The position numbers were made by a program, and so were the translations under genes. This document shows, piece after piece, positions 45,213 to 53,673 of a DNA stretch of 64,000 bases. Origin of the DNA: JAYPAN01 sp049597955 (GTDB lineage Bacteria; Pseudomonadota; Alphaproteobacteria; RS24); assembly GCA_049597955.1 (NCBI GenBank), contig JBMYND010000001.1:62001-126000 (forward strand), given 5' to 3'. Positions within the stretch are counted from its first letter, which is position 1; each line of letters begins with the position of its first letter. The notes under the pieces were generated by a model. That model did no database searches and was not told the DNA's origin. It saw nothing but the letters and a program-made list of their open reading frames with translations.

Positions 45213-46448
45213 TTAAACGCGCTCAAGGATAACCGCCGGTGCCATGCCGCCGGCCGCGCACATGGTCACCAGACCGAATTGCTTGTCTTGGCGCTCCAAT
45301 TCGTCAAGCATTGTGCCGACCAAAATCGAGCCGGTCGCGCCAATCGGGTGGCCAAGCGCCATAGCGCCGCCATTCACATTTACTTTTTCGCGATCCACAT
45401 CAAGGTCACGGATGAATTTCTCAGTGACGACGGAAAACGCTTCATTGACTTCGAACAAGTCAATATCGGCCAAAGTGAGACCGGCTTTTTCAAGCACTTT
45501 GCGGGCTGCCGGCACAGGTGCGTTGAGCATTAATGTCGGGCTGTCACCCATATTGGCAATGGCGCGGATTTTGGCGCGCGGCTTCAGGCCATTGGCTTGG
45601 GCATATTCCGGCGACGCCAGCAACAAGGCCGCCGCACCGTCAACCACGCCGGAAGAATTACCGGCATGGTGAACATGATTGATTTGCAAATCCGGATAGG
45701 CTTGGTTTATCAGCTTGCGGAAGGTTGTGCCGTCTTCATCAAGCGGAATATCGGCCAGCTTGGCAAAGCTCGGCTCCAATTGCGACAGGCTTTCCATTGT
45801 TGTGCCGGGGCGGGGAAACTCTTCCTTGTCGAGCGCCAGCGAGCCGTCTTCTTTGTAAACGGCGACCAGTGATTTGTCGAAATGGCCATTGTCAATTGCA
45901 TTGGCGGCGCGCTGCTGGCTGACCAGCGCCAACGCATCCACCGCGTCGCGGCTAATGCCTTCCAGCGTGGCAATGGCATCGGCGCATACGCCCTGATGCG
46001 GCTGCGGATGCACTTCGCGCAAACGTGTATTGCCATTGTCGAGGAAAGGCGACCCGGAAGCCGCATCGCCACCAAAGCGCGACATCATTTCCGTGCCTCC
46101 GGCAATGGTCAAATCTTCCATGCCCGACATGATATTGGCAGCGGCGATATTCACCGCGGTAATGCCCGAGCCGCAAAACCGGTCAAGCGTCATGGCGCTG
46201 GATTTCACATCATATCCGGCATCAAGCGCCGCCATGCGTCCCAAATCGCCGCTTTGCGTGCCGCGCTGCGAACTGGTACCCCAAACAATATCATCCACTT
46301 CGGCGGTGTTGATTTTATTGCGCTCAGCCAGCGCCTTTAAAACCGTCGCGCCCAAATGTTGCGGGTGAATATCGGCAAGCGCACCCTTGCCCGGCTTGCC
46401 AATGCCGCGCGGTGTGCGGCAGGCGTCAATAATCCATGCATCTGTCAT
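45213..46448 (-). CDS. Acetyl-CoA acetyltransferase (thiolase)
   Basis: Condenses or cleaves acyl-CoA in a degradative or biosynthetic thiolase reaction. It has 411 residues. Catalytic residues are visible: nucleophilic Cys in LDRFCGSGITA, His in ALGHPIGATGS, and the second Cys in TMCAAGGMAPAVI. The N-terminus MTDAWIIDACRTPRGIGKPGKG is typical. Being next to two acyl-CoA dehydrogenases it fits a beta-oxidation-type pathway, although it is on the opposite strand. Chain-length preference is not visible. Confidence 0.95.
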   Translation of the reverse strand: MTDAWIIDACRTPRGIGKPGKGALADIHPQHLGATVLKALAERNKINTAEVDDIVWGTSSQRGTQSGDLGRMAALDAGYDVKSSAMTLDRFCGSGITAVNIAAANIMSGMEDLTIAGGTEMMSRFGGDAASGSPFLDNGNTRLREVHPQPHQGVCADAIATLEGISRDAVDALALVSQQRAANAIDNGHFDKSLVAVYKEDGSLALDKEEFPRPGTTMESLSQLEPSFAKLADIPLDEDGTTFRKLINQAYPDLQINHVHHAGNSSGVVDGAAALLLASPEYAQANGLKPRAKIRAIANMGDSPTLMLNAPVPAARKVLEKAGLTLADIDLFEVNEAFSVVTEKFIRDLDVDREKVNVNGGAMALGHPIGATGSILVGTMLDELERQDKQFGLVTMCAAGGMAPAVILERV

Positions 46449-46530
46449 CTATTTTCTCCCATTAACAGAAATGTCAAATTTCTCTCACTTTATGGTCGTT
46501 AAACTAGTGCAGTCAGATTGGCGGGGCAAG

Positions 46531-46542
46531 CGGGAATTCCCG
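46531..46542. promoter_or_regulatory. 12-bp perfect palindrome in a divergent promoter region
   Basis: CGGGAATTCCCG lies in the 190-bp gap between the divergent thiolase and Nudix genes, about 80-95 bp from each start. The position suits an operator, but no regulator gene is adjacent and chance cannot be excluded. Confidence 0.3.
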
Positions 46543-46638
46543 ACCGTGACCGACCCATTCTGTGCTGGCATCGCCATGCGTCGATGAATATAGTCGGGGC
46601 TTCATACGGCCTGCCGGTGATTTGGGTGAGGAATTATC

Positions 46639-47109
46639 TTGAAAAAAATCAAAGCAAAAAAAGCCGGTGTTGTGGCGCTGCGCTATCGGGCGGGGCGCTT
46701 TGAAATATGCCTGGTCAGTTCAAGAAAATCGCCCAAAAGGCTGGTTCTGCCCAAAGGCAATATCGACAAAATGGAGAAAAAGCGCGACGCGGCCATGCGT
46801 GAAGCTTTTGAGGAGGCGGGGCTTTCGGGTCTGGTTGTCAAACGGCCAAATGTTGCGGTCAACACAAAAGGCCGCCCGATAGAGGGGCGCAAAGCCCATA
46901 TTCAATATTTCCCGATGATGGTTGATGGCGAAATGTTAAACTGGCCTGAGCAAAGATGGCGACGCCGCGTTTGGGTCAGCCTGAATGATATTGGCAAGCG
47001 CCGAAAATATCGCCATATCGGCAAAATTATTGACGCCATGTCGCTGCGCGAAAGCAAAAAATGGCGCAAATTTTTAAGGCTGGTGCGCGGGAAAAAACCG
47101 CGCCAGTGA
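46639..47109 (+). CDS. Nudix hydrolase
   Basis: Hydrolyses a nucleoside diphosphate linked to another group; substrate unknown. It has 156 residues. The Nudix box is complete from Gly40 to Leu62 (G-X5-E-X7-REAFEEAGL). The C-terminus is very basic (RRKYRHIGKIIDAM..., KKWRKFLRLVRGKKPRQ), resembling DIPP-type (diphosphoinositol/diadenosine polyphosphate) Nudix proteins. The start is a TTG with GAGG seven bases upstream; an in-frame TGA 12 bases upstream rules out a longer protein. Confidence 0.9.
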   Translation: MKKIKAKKAGVVALRYRAGRFEICLVSSRKSPKRLVLPKGNIDKMEKKRDAAMREAFEEAGLSGLVVKRPNVAVNTKGRPIEGRKAHIQYFPMMVDGEMLNWPEQRWRRRVWVSLNDIGKRRKYRHIGKIIDAMSLRESKKWRKFLRLVRGKKPRQ

Positions 47110-47121
47110 CCCGAAAGCCAA

Positions 47122-48654
47122 TCAGTCTTTCGGGCTGGATGGCGGGGTTTTCAAAAATGCGGGCATATTGCCGTCAAACGCATCCTTGGCTGGCTTGCCG
47201 GATTTAGCGGCGGGTTTTTTCGACGCGGCCTGCGCTCGTGGCTTGCCGGTTTCGGGCGCATTTCCATTTGCGTCATTTGCGCCATTGGATTTTGCCGCAT
47301 CTTCTCTCGGGCGGCGATTGCCGCGTCCCAATAATCCGCGACGGCGGCCTTTTCGCGGCGCTTTTTCGTCACCAGTTTCGCCGCCCGTTTGGCTTAAATC
47401 GTCCGTGCGGTTTTCATCTGCCCCATTGCGTCGCCGACCGCGCGCCTGGCGACCGGATTTGCCGCGCCTGTCGCCATTGCGACGCCCGCGCTCTTCACGC
47501 CCGCTATCCGCCGTCGCTTCTCCGGTTTCATCTGCCATACCGTCCAATTCAAGGCGCGGAATATCTTTTTTGATAAGCGTTTCAATCGCTTCCACATATT
47601 TCTGGTCTTGCCGCGTTGCCAGCATAAAAGCCGCGCCAGTGCGTCCGGCTCGGCCTGTGCGCCCGATACGATGCACATAATCTTCAGCATGGGTTGGCAC
47701 ATCAAAATTGAACACATGGCTGACAGCGGGAATATCGAGACCGCGCGCGGCGACATCTGAGGCAATTAAATAAGTGGCCGCGCCGGTTTTGAACTGGTCA
47801 AGCATGCGTAGCCGCATATGCTGATCCATGTCACCATGCAGCGATACTGCCTTATAGCCGTGGCGTTGCAGGCTTTCCAGCAAAGCCCCTATATCGCGCT
47901 TGCGATTGCAGAAAATAATGCCATTGGTCACATCTTCGCGCTCAAACAAGGCGCGCAAGGCGGCGCGTTTTTTCATCGGCGCAATGTTAATCAATGCTTG
48001 CGTGACATTTTCATTGGTCGAGGAGGGCGGTGCGACTTCAATGCGTTTGGGGGCTGAGAGAAATTGCTCCGACAGGCGGGTGATTTCCGGCGGCATGGTG
48101 GCCGAGAAAAACAAAGTCTGGCGAGTGAAAGGCACCAGCGACACAATTTTTTCAATATCGGGAATAAACCCCATATCGAGCATGCGGTCGGCTTCATCAA
48201 TCACCAGCACTTCAACGCCGCGCAATAAAACCTTGCCGCGCTCAACATGGTCAAGCAAGCGACCGGGGGTGGCAATCAGCACATCAGCGCCGCGTTCAAT
48301 GGCGCGTTCCTGGTCGCCAAAGCTGACCCCGCCAATAAGCAAGGCTTTGGTCAGCTTGGTGTTTTTGCCATAAAGGTCGAAATTTTCAGCCACTTGCGCG
48401 GCCAATTCGCGGGTCGGCTCCAAAATCAGCGTGCGCGGCATACGCGCTTTGGCGCGCCCCTTCATCAGCCGGTGTATCATGGGCAGGGTAAAACTTGCCG
48501 TTTTGCCGGTGCCGGTCTGGGCAATGCCCAAAACATCGCGACCGGCCAGAACTTCCGGTATCGCTTCGGCTTGGATGGGTGTGGGTTGGCTATAGCCAAC
48601 ATCATTAATGGCGGCCATTATCTCGGGGGCCAGCCCTAAATTATCAAAACTCAT
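47122..48654 (-). CDS. rhlE: DEAD-box RNA helicase, RhlE type
   Basis: ATP-dependent RNA unwinding, as in ribosome assembly or the degradosome. It has 510 residues. Helicase motifs in order: Q-motif (GYSQPTPIQAEAIP), motif I AQTGTGKTA, Ia PTRELAAQ, II DEAD (VLVIDEADRMLDMGF), III SAT, and VI HRIGRTGRAG. The C-terminal ~135 residues are low-complexity, Arg/Gly/Lys-rich (RGRRNGDRRGKSGRQARGRRRNG) with Ala/Lys/Pro. I start at 48654 (MSFDNLGLAPEIM). It is convergent with the Nudix gene with a 12-bp gap. Confidence 0.95.
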   Translation of the reverse strand: MSFDNLGLAPEIMAAINDVGYSQPTPIQAEAIPEVLAGRDVLGIAQTGTGKTASFTLPMIHRLMKGRAKARMPRTLILEPTRELAAQVAENFDLYGKNTKLTKALLIGGVSFGDQERAIERGADVLIATPGRLLDHVERGKVLLRGVEVLVIDEADRMLDMGFIPDIEKIVSLVPFTRQTLFFSATMPPEITRLSEQFLSAPKRIEVAPPSSTNENVTQALINIAPMKKRAALRALFEREDVTNGIIFCNRKRDIGALLESLQRHGYKAVSLHGDMDQHMRLRMLDQFKTGAATYLIASDVAARGLDIPAVSHVFNFDVPTHAEDYVHRIGRTGRAGRTGAAFMLATRQDQKYVEAIETLIKKDIPRLELDGMADETGEATADSGREERGRRNGDRRGKSGRQARGRRRNGADENRTDDLSQTGGETGDEKAPRKGRRRGLLGRGNRRPREDAAKSNGANDANGNAPETGKPRAQAASKKPAAKSGKPAKDAFDGNMPAFLKTPPSSPKD

Positions 48655-48856
48655 TATATCTTCCGTGTCGGGCGGCCATTGACCGCTAAATCTGGGCGGG
48701 TTTCCGCCATTCAGGCCGTCACGGCCTGACCTGTATTCCGCGCGTGAAAATAGAGTTTTTTCGCCACTTGTAAAGGTTTGTTTGGTGCTTGCCCAAAATG
48801 GCAGGGCGTGGCTAAGCTGCAAGGGCATTGGCGGAGAACATAAAAGGGAGGAAACC

Positions 48857-49303
48857 ATGCAAAAAATGCAAAAGCAAATGATGGGCCACGCATTGCTGGT
48901 CATAATTGTGGCGCTGCTTTCGGGCTTTATGCTGGCAGATGGCTTGCTTGGCGGGCAGGCATTTTATTATTACGGCACGGCGGCAGGTTGGGCGCGCGCC
49001 CATACGGGCGGCATTACCAATGGCCTTTTAGTGCTCGGTGTCGCATTGGCCATGCCGCATATCGGCCTGTCTGAGCGCATGGCGCGCTATACGGGCTGGG
49101 GGTTGATATTCACCGCATGGGCGAATACGGCCTTTTACTGGTTTGGCAATGCGGCGGGCAATCGGGCGCTGACCGCTGGCGATAATCTGCACGGCGCGGC
49201 CAATATATTGTCAATGATTGGCTTTTGGCTGGCCATGATTGGCGTTGTGCTGGCGCTTTGGCTGCTTGGCCATGCGGCGGTTAAATTGCTGCGGGCCGAC
49301 TAA
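48857..49303 (+). CDS. Small four-helix membrane protein resembling styrene-oxide isomerase
   Basis: A 148-residue integral membrane protein with four predicted helices (about 10-32, 52-68, 78-97, 113-138). From memory of StyC, the order and wording of blocks agree: N-terminal MMGHALLVIIV (StyC MAGHGILMIF), GWARAHTG at 44-51 (StyC GWARAHSG), N55, WANTAFYWFGN at 88-98 (StyC WANVGFYFFSN) and GNRALTAG. His49, in the position of the StyC heme-ligand histidine, and Tyr94 are kept, but the Asp just before WAN in StyC is Thr/Ala here. No styrene monooxygenase genes are near. The start has GGGAGG six bases upstream. Confidence 0.72.
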   Translation: MQKMQKQMMGHALLVIIVALLSGFMLADGLLGGQAFYYYGTAAGWARAHTGGITNGLLVLGVALAMPHIGLSERMARYTGWGLIFTAWANTAFYWFGNAAGNRALTAGDNLHGAANILSMIGFWLAMIGVVLALWLLGHAAVKLLRAD

Positions 49304-51375
49304 ATATCAAGCAATTCTGCATCGGCAAAAGCGGCATTTTCCTGAATGAATTGGAACCGCAATTCCGGCTTATTGCCCATCAGGTCTTTCACCGCTTTGG
49401 CGGTGGCAGCACTTTCGGCTTCGGGAATCGTCACCTGCAATAATGTGCGATTGCCGGGCAACATGGTGGTCTCTTTCAGTTGGGCGGGCAGCATTTCGCC
49501 CAGCCCCTTAAAGCGGCTGACATCGATTTTCGCATTGCTGCGAAACTCTGTTGCCATTAATTCTTCGCGATGGGCGTCGTCGCGCGCATAGACGGTCTTG
49601 CTGCCCTGCGCCAGCCGGTAAAGCGGCGGCACGGCAATATATAAATGACCATTGCGAATAAGCTCCGGCATTTGCTCATGGAAAAATGTCACCAGCAAAG
49701 CAGCAATATGCGCGCCATCAACATCGGCATCAGTCATGATGATGATTTTTTCATAGCGCAGCCTTGCATCGTCATAGAGGTTGCCAGCACCGCAGCCAAG
49801 CGCCTGCACCAAATCGGCGATTTGCTGGCTTTGGCCCATTTTTGCCTGTGTGGCATTGGCGACATTGAGGATTTTACCGCGCAAGGGCAGGACAGCTTGT
49901 GTGCGCCTGTCGCGCGCCTGTTTGGCACTGCCGCCGGCGCTTTCGCCTTCGACAATAAACAGTTCCGAGCCTTCGGCGGCATTTTGCGAACAATCAGCCA
50001 GCTTGCCGGGCAGGCGCAATTTGCGCACGGCGGTTTTGCGGTTAACTTCGCGCTCCTGACGCCGACGCACGCGCTCCTCGGCGCGGTCAATCACCCAAGC
50101 CAGCAATTTATCAGCATCTGCAGGGGCTGATGTCAGATAATGCTCAAAATGGTCGCGCATGGCATGTTCGACAATGCGCGATGCTTCCGGTGTCGCCAGC
50201 TTGTCTTTGGTTTGTCCTTGAAATTCAGGCTCGCGGATAAATACCGAAACCAAGGCAGCCGAAGTTCCCATCACATCTTCGGCGGTCACAATCGAAGCCT
50301 TTTTATTGTTTACCCGCTCGCCATAGGCTTTCAGCCCTTTGGTCAAAGCGGCGCGCAAGCCTTGTTCATGTGTGCCGCCTTCCGGTGTCGGCACAGTGTT
50401 GCAATAGCTGGCCGACATGCCATCCGCATTGCCAATGCCGGCGCCAACCCAGCTCACCGCCCATTCGACACTGCCATGCCCGCCTTGTTTTTCAACCTTG
50501 CCGGCAAAGGGCAGGGGCGTAACCGTGGTGCGCCCGCCAATCAATTCCTCAAGATAATCTTTCAGCCCATTGGGAAAGCGCAGCGTGTCATTGGCCGGGG
50601 TTTTTTCGCTATCTTTGATAAGCGACGGGTCGCATTGCCAGCGAATTTCAACACCGCCAAACAAATAGGCTTTGGCCTTGGCCATATTGTAAAGCCGTGC
50701 CGGGTCAAACAGGTTTTTATCGCCGAAAATCTCGCTATCCGGCACAAAACTGACAGACGTGCCGCGTCGGTTTTTCGCCGTGCCGGTTTTTTTCAGCTTG
50801 CCCTGCGGCAGGCCGCGCGAAAAATGCTGCTCAAATGTTTGTTGGTCGCGGGCCACTTCAACCAGCAATTCCGAAGACAGCGCATTGACGACCGATACGC
50901 CGACGCCATGCAGCCCGCCGGATGTGTCATACGCCTCGCCGCCAAATTTGCCGCCCGCATGCAACGTCGTCATAATCACTTCCAGCGCCGATTTGTCCTT
51001 ATATTTCGGATGCGGGTCAACCGGTATGCCGCGCCCATTATCGCGCACAGTCAGCCGATTATTCGGTGCCAGTGTTACCTCAATAAAACTGGCATGACCG
51101 GCCACTGCTTCATCCATTGAATTGTCTATGACTTCGGCAAATAAATGGTGCATGGCGCGCATATCCGTGCCGCCAATATACATGCCCGGACGCCGTCGCA
51201 CCGGCTCCAGCCCCTCCAAAACCTCAATATCGCTGGCTGTATAGGCTTTTTCCTTGCCCGATTGAGTGGCGGCTTTGCCATTTGGCTTGGCTTTTTTTGG
51301 CGCGGCACTGGCGGCGCTTGGCGCGGCATCGCCAAACAAATCACTGTTTTCAGCCTGGGATTTTTTACGCGGCAT
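49300..51375 (-). CDS. parE: DNA topoisomerase IV subunit B
   Basis: ATPase subunit of topoisomerase IV, which decatenates daughter chromosomes. It has 691 residues. The GHKL ATPase domain (EVIDNSMDEAVAGHA; VRDNGRGIPVDPH; GLHGVGVSVVNALS) is followed by a transducer and TOPRIM (EGESAGGSAKQARDRRTQAVLPLRGKILN in pattern; MTDADVDGAHI). The length, and the lack of the GyrB C-terminal insert, favour ParE over GyrB. A Lys/Ala-rich N-terminal extension (about 1-45) precedes the ATPase. ATG 51375 has GGAG at good spacing. parC is not in this window. Confidence 0.93.
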   Translation of the reverse strand: MPRKKSQAENSDLFGDAAPSAASAAPKKAKPNGKAATQSGKEKAYTASDIEVLEGLEPVRRRPGMYIGGTDMRAMHHLFAEVIDNSMDEAVAGHASFIEVTLAPNNRLTVRDNGRGIPVDPHPKYKDKSALEVIMTTLHAGGKFGGEAYDTSGGLHGVGVSVVNALSSELLVEVARDQQTFEQHFSRGLPQGKLKKTGTAKNRRGTSVSFVPDSEIFGDKNLFDPARLYNMAKAKAYLFGGVEIRWQCDPSLIKDSEKTPANDTLRFPNGLKDYLEELIGGRTTVTPLPFAGKVEKQGGHGSVEWAVSWVGAGIGNADGMSASYCNTVPTPEGGTHEQGLRAALTKGLKAYGERVNNKKASIVTAEDVMGTSAALVSVFIREPEFQGQTKDKLATPEASRIVEHAMRDHFEHYLTSAPADADKLLAWVIDRAEERVRRRQEREVNRKTAVRKLRLPGKLADCSQNAAEGSELFIVEGESAGGSAKQARDRRTQAVLPLRGKILNVANATQAKMGQSQQIADLVQALGCGAGNLYDDARLRYEKIIIMTDADVDGAHIAALLVTFFHEQMPELIRNGHLYIAVPPLYRLAQGSKTVYARDDAHREELMATEFRSNAKIDVSRFKGLGEMLPAQLKETTMLPGNRTLLQVTIPEAESAATAKAVKDLMGNKPELRFQFIQENAAFADAELLDI

Positions 51376-51489
51376 GTCCATCTCCGGTCTTGGCACAGAC
51401 GAATCGCTTGTAGTTTAGCCCTTGCGCGGCCAAAGCGAGAGAAAATAAACAAGAAAACGGCAGATAGTCGATAATTTGTGGCTTATGGC

Positions 51490-51527
51490 CAAAAGAAAAC
51501 GGCCCCTGCGGGAGGTGCAGGGGCCGT
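51490..51527 (-). terminator. Rho-independent terminator of glnB-glnA
   Basis: An 11-bp perfect stem, ACGGCCCCTGC with GCAGGGGCCGT (51499-51509 and 51517-51527), and a 7-base loop. Read on the minus strand it is followed by TTTTCTTTT, placing it 25 bp past the glnA stop. Confidence 0.93.
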
Positions 51528-51551
51528 CTCGTTGCGTCTGTGGGAGGAAGG

Positions 51552-52961
51552 TCAGACGCTGTAATACATGTCGAATTCGACCGGGTGCGGCATATGCTCG
51601 AAACGGTAAATCTCTTCCCATTTCAGCTCCAGATAGCCGTCAATCTGGTCGTCATCCATGACACCGCCTTTTTTCAGGAACTCGCGGTCGGCATCAAGCG
51701 CCTGGCAGGCTTCGCGCAAGGAACCACAAACTTGCGGCACATTGGCCAGCTCTTCCGGCGGCAATTCATAAAGGTCTTTATCCATCGGATCGCCCGGATC
51801 GATTTTGTTTTCAATGCCGTCCAGACCAGCCATCATCATCGCGGTGAAGGCCAGATATGGGTTGGCAGTCGGGTCGGGGAAGCGGATTTCAATACGCTTG
51901 CCCGGTGCCGATGTGGCAAACGGAATACGGCAGGACGCCGAACGGTTGCGCGCTGAATAGGCCAGCAGCACCGGTGCCTCAAAACCCGGAATCAAACGCT
52001 TATAGCTGTTTGTGGACGGGTTGGTCAGCGCATTAATGGCGCGGGCGTGTTTGATAATGCCGCCAATATAATACAGGCATTCTTGGCTCAAATCGCCATA
52101 TTTGTCACCGGCGAAAAGCGGCTTGCCATCTTTCCAAATTGACTGGTGGCAGTGCATACCCGTGCCATTATCGCCATAGACCGGCTTGGGCATGAAGGTC
52201 GCTGTCTTGCCATAGGCATGGGCGACATTATGCACCACATATTTATATAATTGCAGACTGTCAGCAATGCTGGTCAGCGTGCCGAATTTCAGGCCCAGCT
52301 CGTGCTGAGCGGCGGCAACTTCATGGTGGTGTTTTTCAACATCGAGGCCGATTTCCTTCATCACAGCCAGCATTTCGCCGCGCAAATCTTGTCCGCTATC
52401 GACCGGATTGACCGGGAAATAGCCGCCTTTGGTGCGCGGACGGTGGCCCATATTGCCGGCCTCATATTCTGTGCCGGAATTGGATGGCAACTCGGTGCTG
52501 TCCAGCGCAAAACCGGTATTATACGGGTCGGTTGAGAAGCGCACATCGTCAAACACGAAAAACTCAGCTTCCGGGCCGAAATATACTGTGTCGCCAATGC
52601 CTGTCGATTTCAGATAGGCTTCAGCGCGCAAAGCTGTCGAGCGCGGGTCGCGATTATAGGCTTCGCCCGAATTCGGCTCCAGAATGTTGCAGAACAAGGT
52701 CAAAGTCTGCTGGGCGTAGAACGGGTCAAGACGCGCAGTGGTCGGGTCGGGCATCAATGTCATGTCGGATTCATTGATAGCTTTCCAGCCGGCAATTGAA
52801 GACCCGTCAAACATGGTGCCATCATTGAAAAAATCCTCATCAACCAGGCCGACATCCAGCGTGACATGCTGCATTTTACCGCGCGGGTCGGTAAAGCGCA
52901 GGTCAACGAATTGCACATCGTTTTCCTGAATCATTTTGAGAACGGAAGAAGCGTCAGACAT
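51552..52961 (-). CDS. glnA: Glutamine synthetase, type I
   Basis: Makes glutamine from glutamate and ammonia. It has 469 residues, the class I-beta length. Visible blocks: DGSSIAGWKAINESDMTL near the N-terminus, the metal/glutamate-site MHCHQSIW, the ATP-site NRSASCRIP, and the adenylylation segment KDLYELPPEE with its Tyr, so activity should be regulated by AMP attachment. The start at 52961 (MSDASSVLKM) has a GGAGAG site. It lies 47 bp after glnB in one operon. Confidence 0.98.
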   Translation of the reverse strand: MSDASSVLKMIQENDVQFVDLRFTDPRGKMQHVTLDVGLVDEDFFNDGTMFDGSSIAGWKAINESDMTLMPDPTTARLDPFYAQQTLTLFCNILEPNSGEAYNRDPRSTALRAEAYLKSTGIGDTVYFGPEAEFFVFDDVRFSTDPYNTGFALDSTELPSNSGTEYEAGNMGHRPRTKGGYFPVNPVDSGQDLRGEMLAVMKEIGLDVEKHHHEVAAAQHELGLKFGTLTSIADSLQLYKYVVHNVAHAYGKTATFMPKPVYGDNGTGMHCHQSIWKDGKPLFAGDKYGDLSQECLYYIGGIIKHARAINALTNPSTNSYKRLIPGFEAPVLLAYSARNRSASCRIPFATSAPGKRIEIRFPDPTANPYLAFTAMMMAGLDGIENKIDPGDPMDKDLYELPPEELANVPQVCGSLREACQALDADREFLKKGGVMDDDQIDGYLELKWEEIYRFEHMPHPVEFDMYYSV

Positions 52962-53008
52962 ATTTCTCTCCAAGGTTGGTCAGTTTGACATTTAACAGAT
53001 TAAGGCGC

Positions 53009-53347
53009 CTATATGGCGTCATCACCGGTTTCGCCGGTTCGAATTCGAATGGCCTGTTGGATATCCGAGACAAAAATTTTGCCGTCACCGATACGCTCGG
53101 TCTTGGCAGCAGATTGAATGGCTTCAATGGCGGCGTCAAGCTGGTCATCACTGACAACCAACTCAATTTTCACTTTTGGGAGGAAATCGACAACATATTC
53201 GGCGCCGCGATACAGTTCCGTATGGCCTTTTTGACGGCCAAAGCCCTTGGCTTCGACCACGGTAATGCCTTGCATGCCGGCTTCCTGCAAGGCGTCTTTC
53301 ACCTCGTCCAGCTTGAAGGGCTTAATAATTGCCTCAATTTTTTTCAT
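53009..53347 (-). CDS. glnB: Nitrogen regulatory protein P-II
   Basis: Trimeric sensor of 2-oxoglutarate and ATP/ADP that controls nitrogen assimilation. It has 112 residues. The T-loop carries Tyr51 (RGAEYVVDF), the uridylylation site, and the PROSITE-like block GDGKIFVSDIQQAIRIRTGE is complete. Its position just before glnA is the standard alphaproteobacterial glnBA arrangement. A sigma-54-like promoter lies upstream. Confidence 0.97.
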   Translation of the reverse strand: MKKIEAIIKPFKLDEVKDALQEAGMQGITVVEAKGFGRQKGHTELYRGAEYVVDFLPKVKIELVVSDDQLDAAIEAIQSAAKTERIGDGKIFVSDIQQAIRIRTGETGDDAI

Positions 53348-53673
53348 CGGTTACCCCCTTACATATCTGTTGGCTATAGCGTGCGCCATAAGCATTGTGC
53401 GCTATGCAAGCAAGGTATATGCCAGATTTGAAAAGGCGCTTCTGCGCCGGTCATTGACAAAAATATGTCTTTACCCTTCAAAAAACGCCCAAATAATAGG
53501 CAAATGGTCATAAATTAGGCATAAATAGCCTATGAAAGGGCCGGTGACAGTCAAATTGACCGATTATTGGCGCGTAAAAGCAGTTGCAAGACGACCGGGA
53601 AAGGATAGACTCCGGTGCACAGGTCGCATGTGCAAGCGGCCTGGGCGACATTGGTCGAAGGGAGCGGCCCAGC
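53348..53673. other. Intergenic region, divergent promoters of glnBA and a thiolase-like gene
   Basis: 326 bp without a gene. It holds the sigma-54-like element at 53409-53424 and a short inverted repeat GGCGC-TTCT-GCGCC at about 53435-53448, upstream of that promoter, where an activator such as NtrC would bind; the match to the NtrC consensus is poor. The rest is AT-rich with no further structure I can name. Confidence 0.6.
53409..53424 (-). promoter_or_regulatory. Sigma-54-type promoter upstream of glnB
   Basis: Read on the minus strand the sequence is TGGCATATACCTTGCT. It matches the -24/-12 consensus (TGGCACG-N4-TTGCW) at the GG and GC pairs with exact spacing; the deviations are C6 to T and G7 to A. 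The predicted transcript start is near 53398, about 50 bp before the glnB start. A sigma-54 promoter fits nitrogen control of glnBA known in other alphaproteobacteria. Confidence 0.72.

Noticed and set aside
46518..46703. Small open frame upstream of and overlapping the Nudix gene
   Set aside because: No ribosome site or family match; the Nudix frame with its TTG start explains the overlap.
49300..51375. Alternative identity as gyrB
   Set aside because: The length of 691 residues and lack of the GyrB C-terminal insertion fit ParE better.
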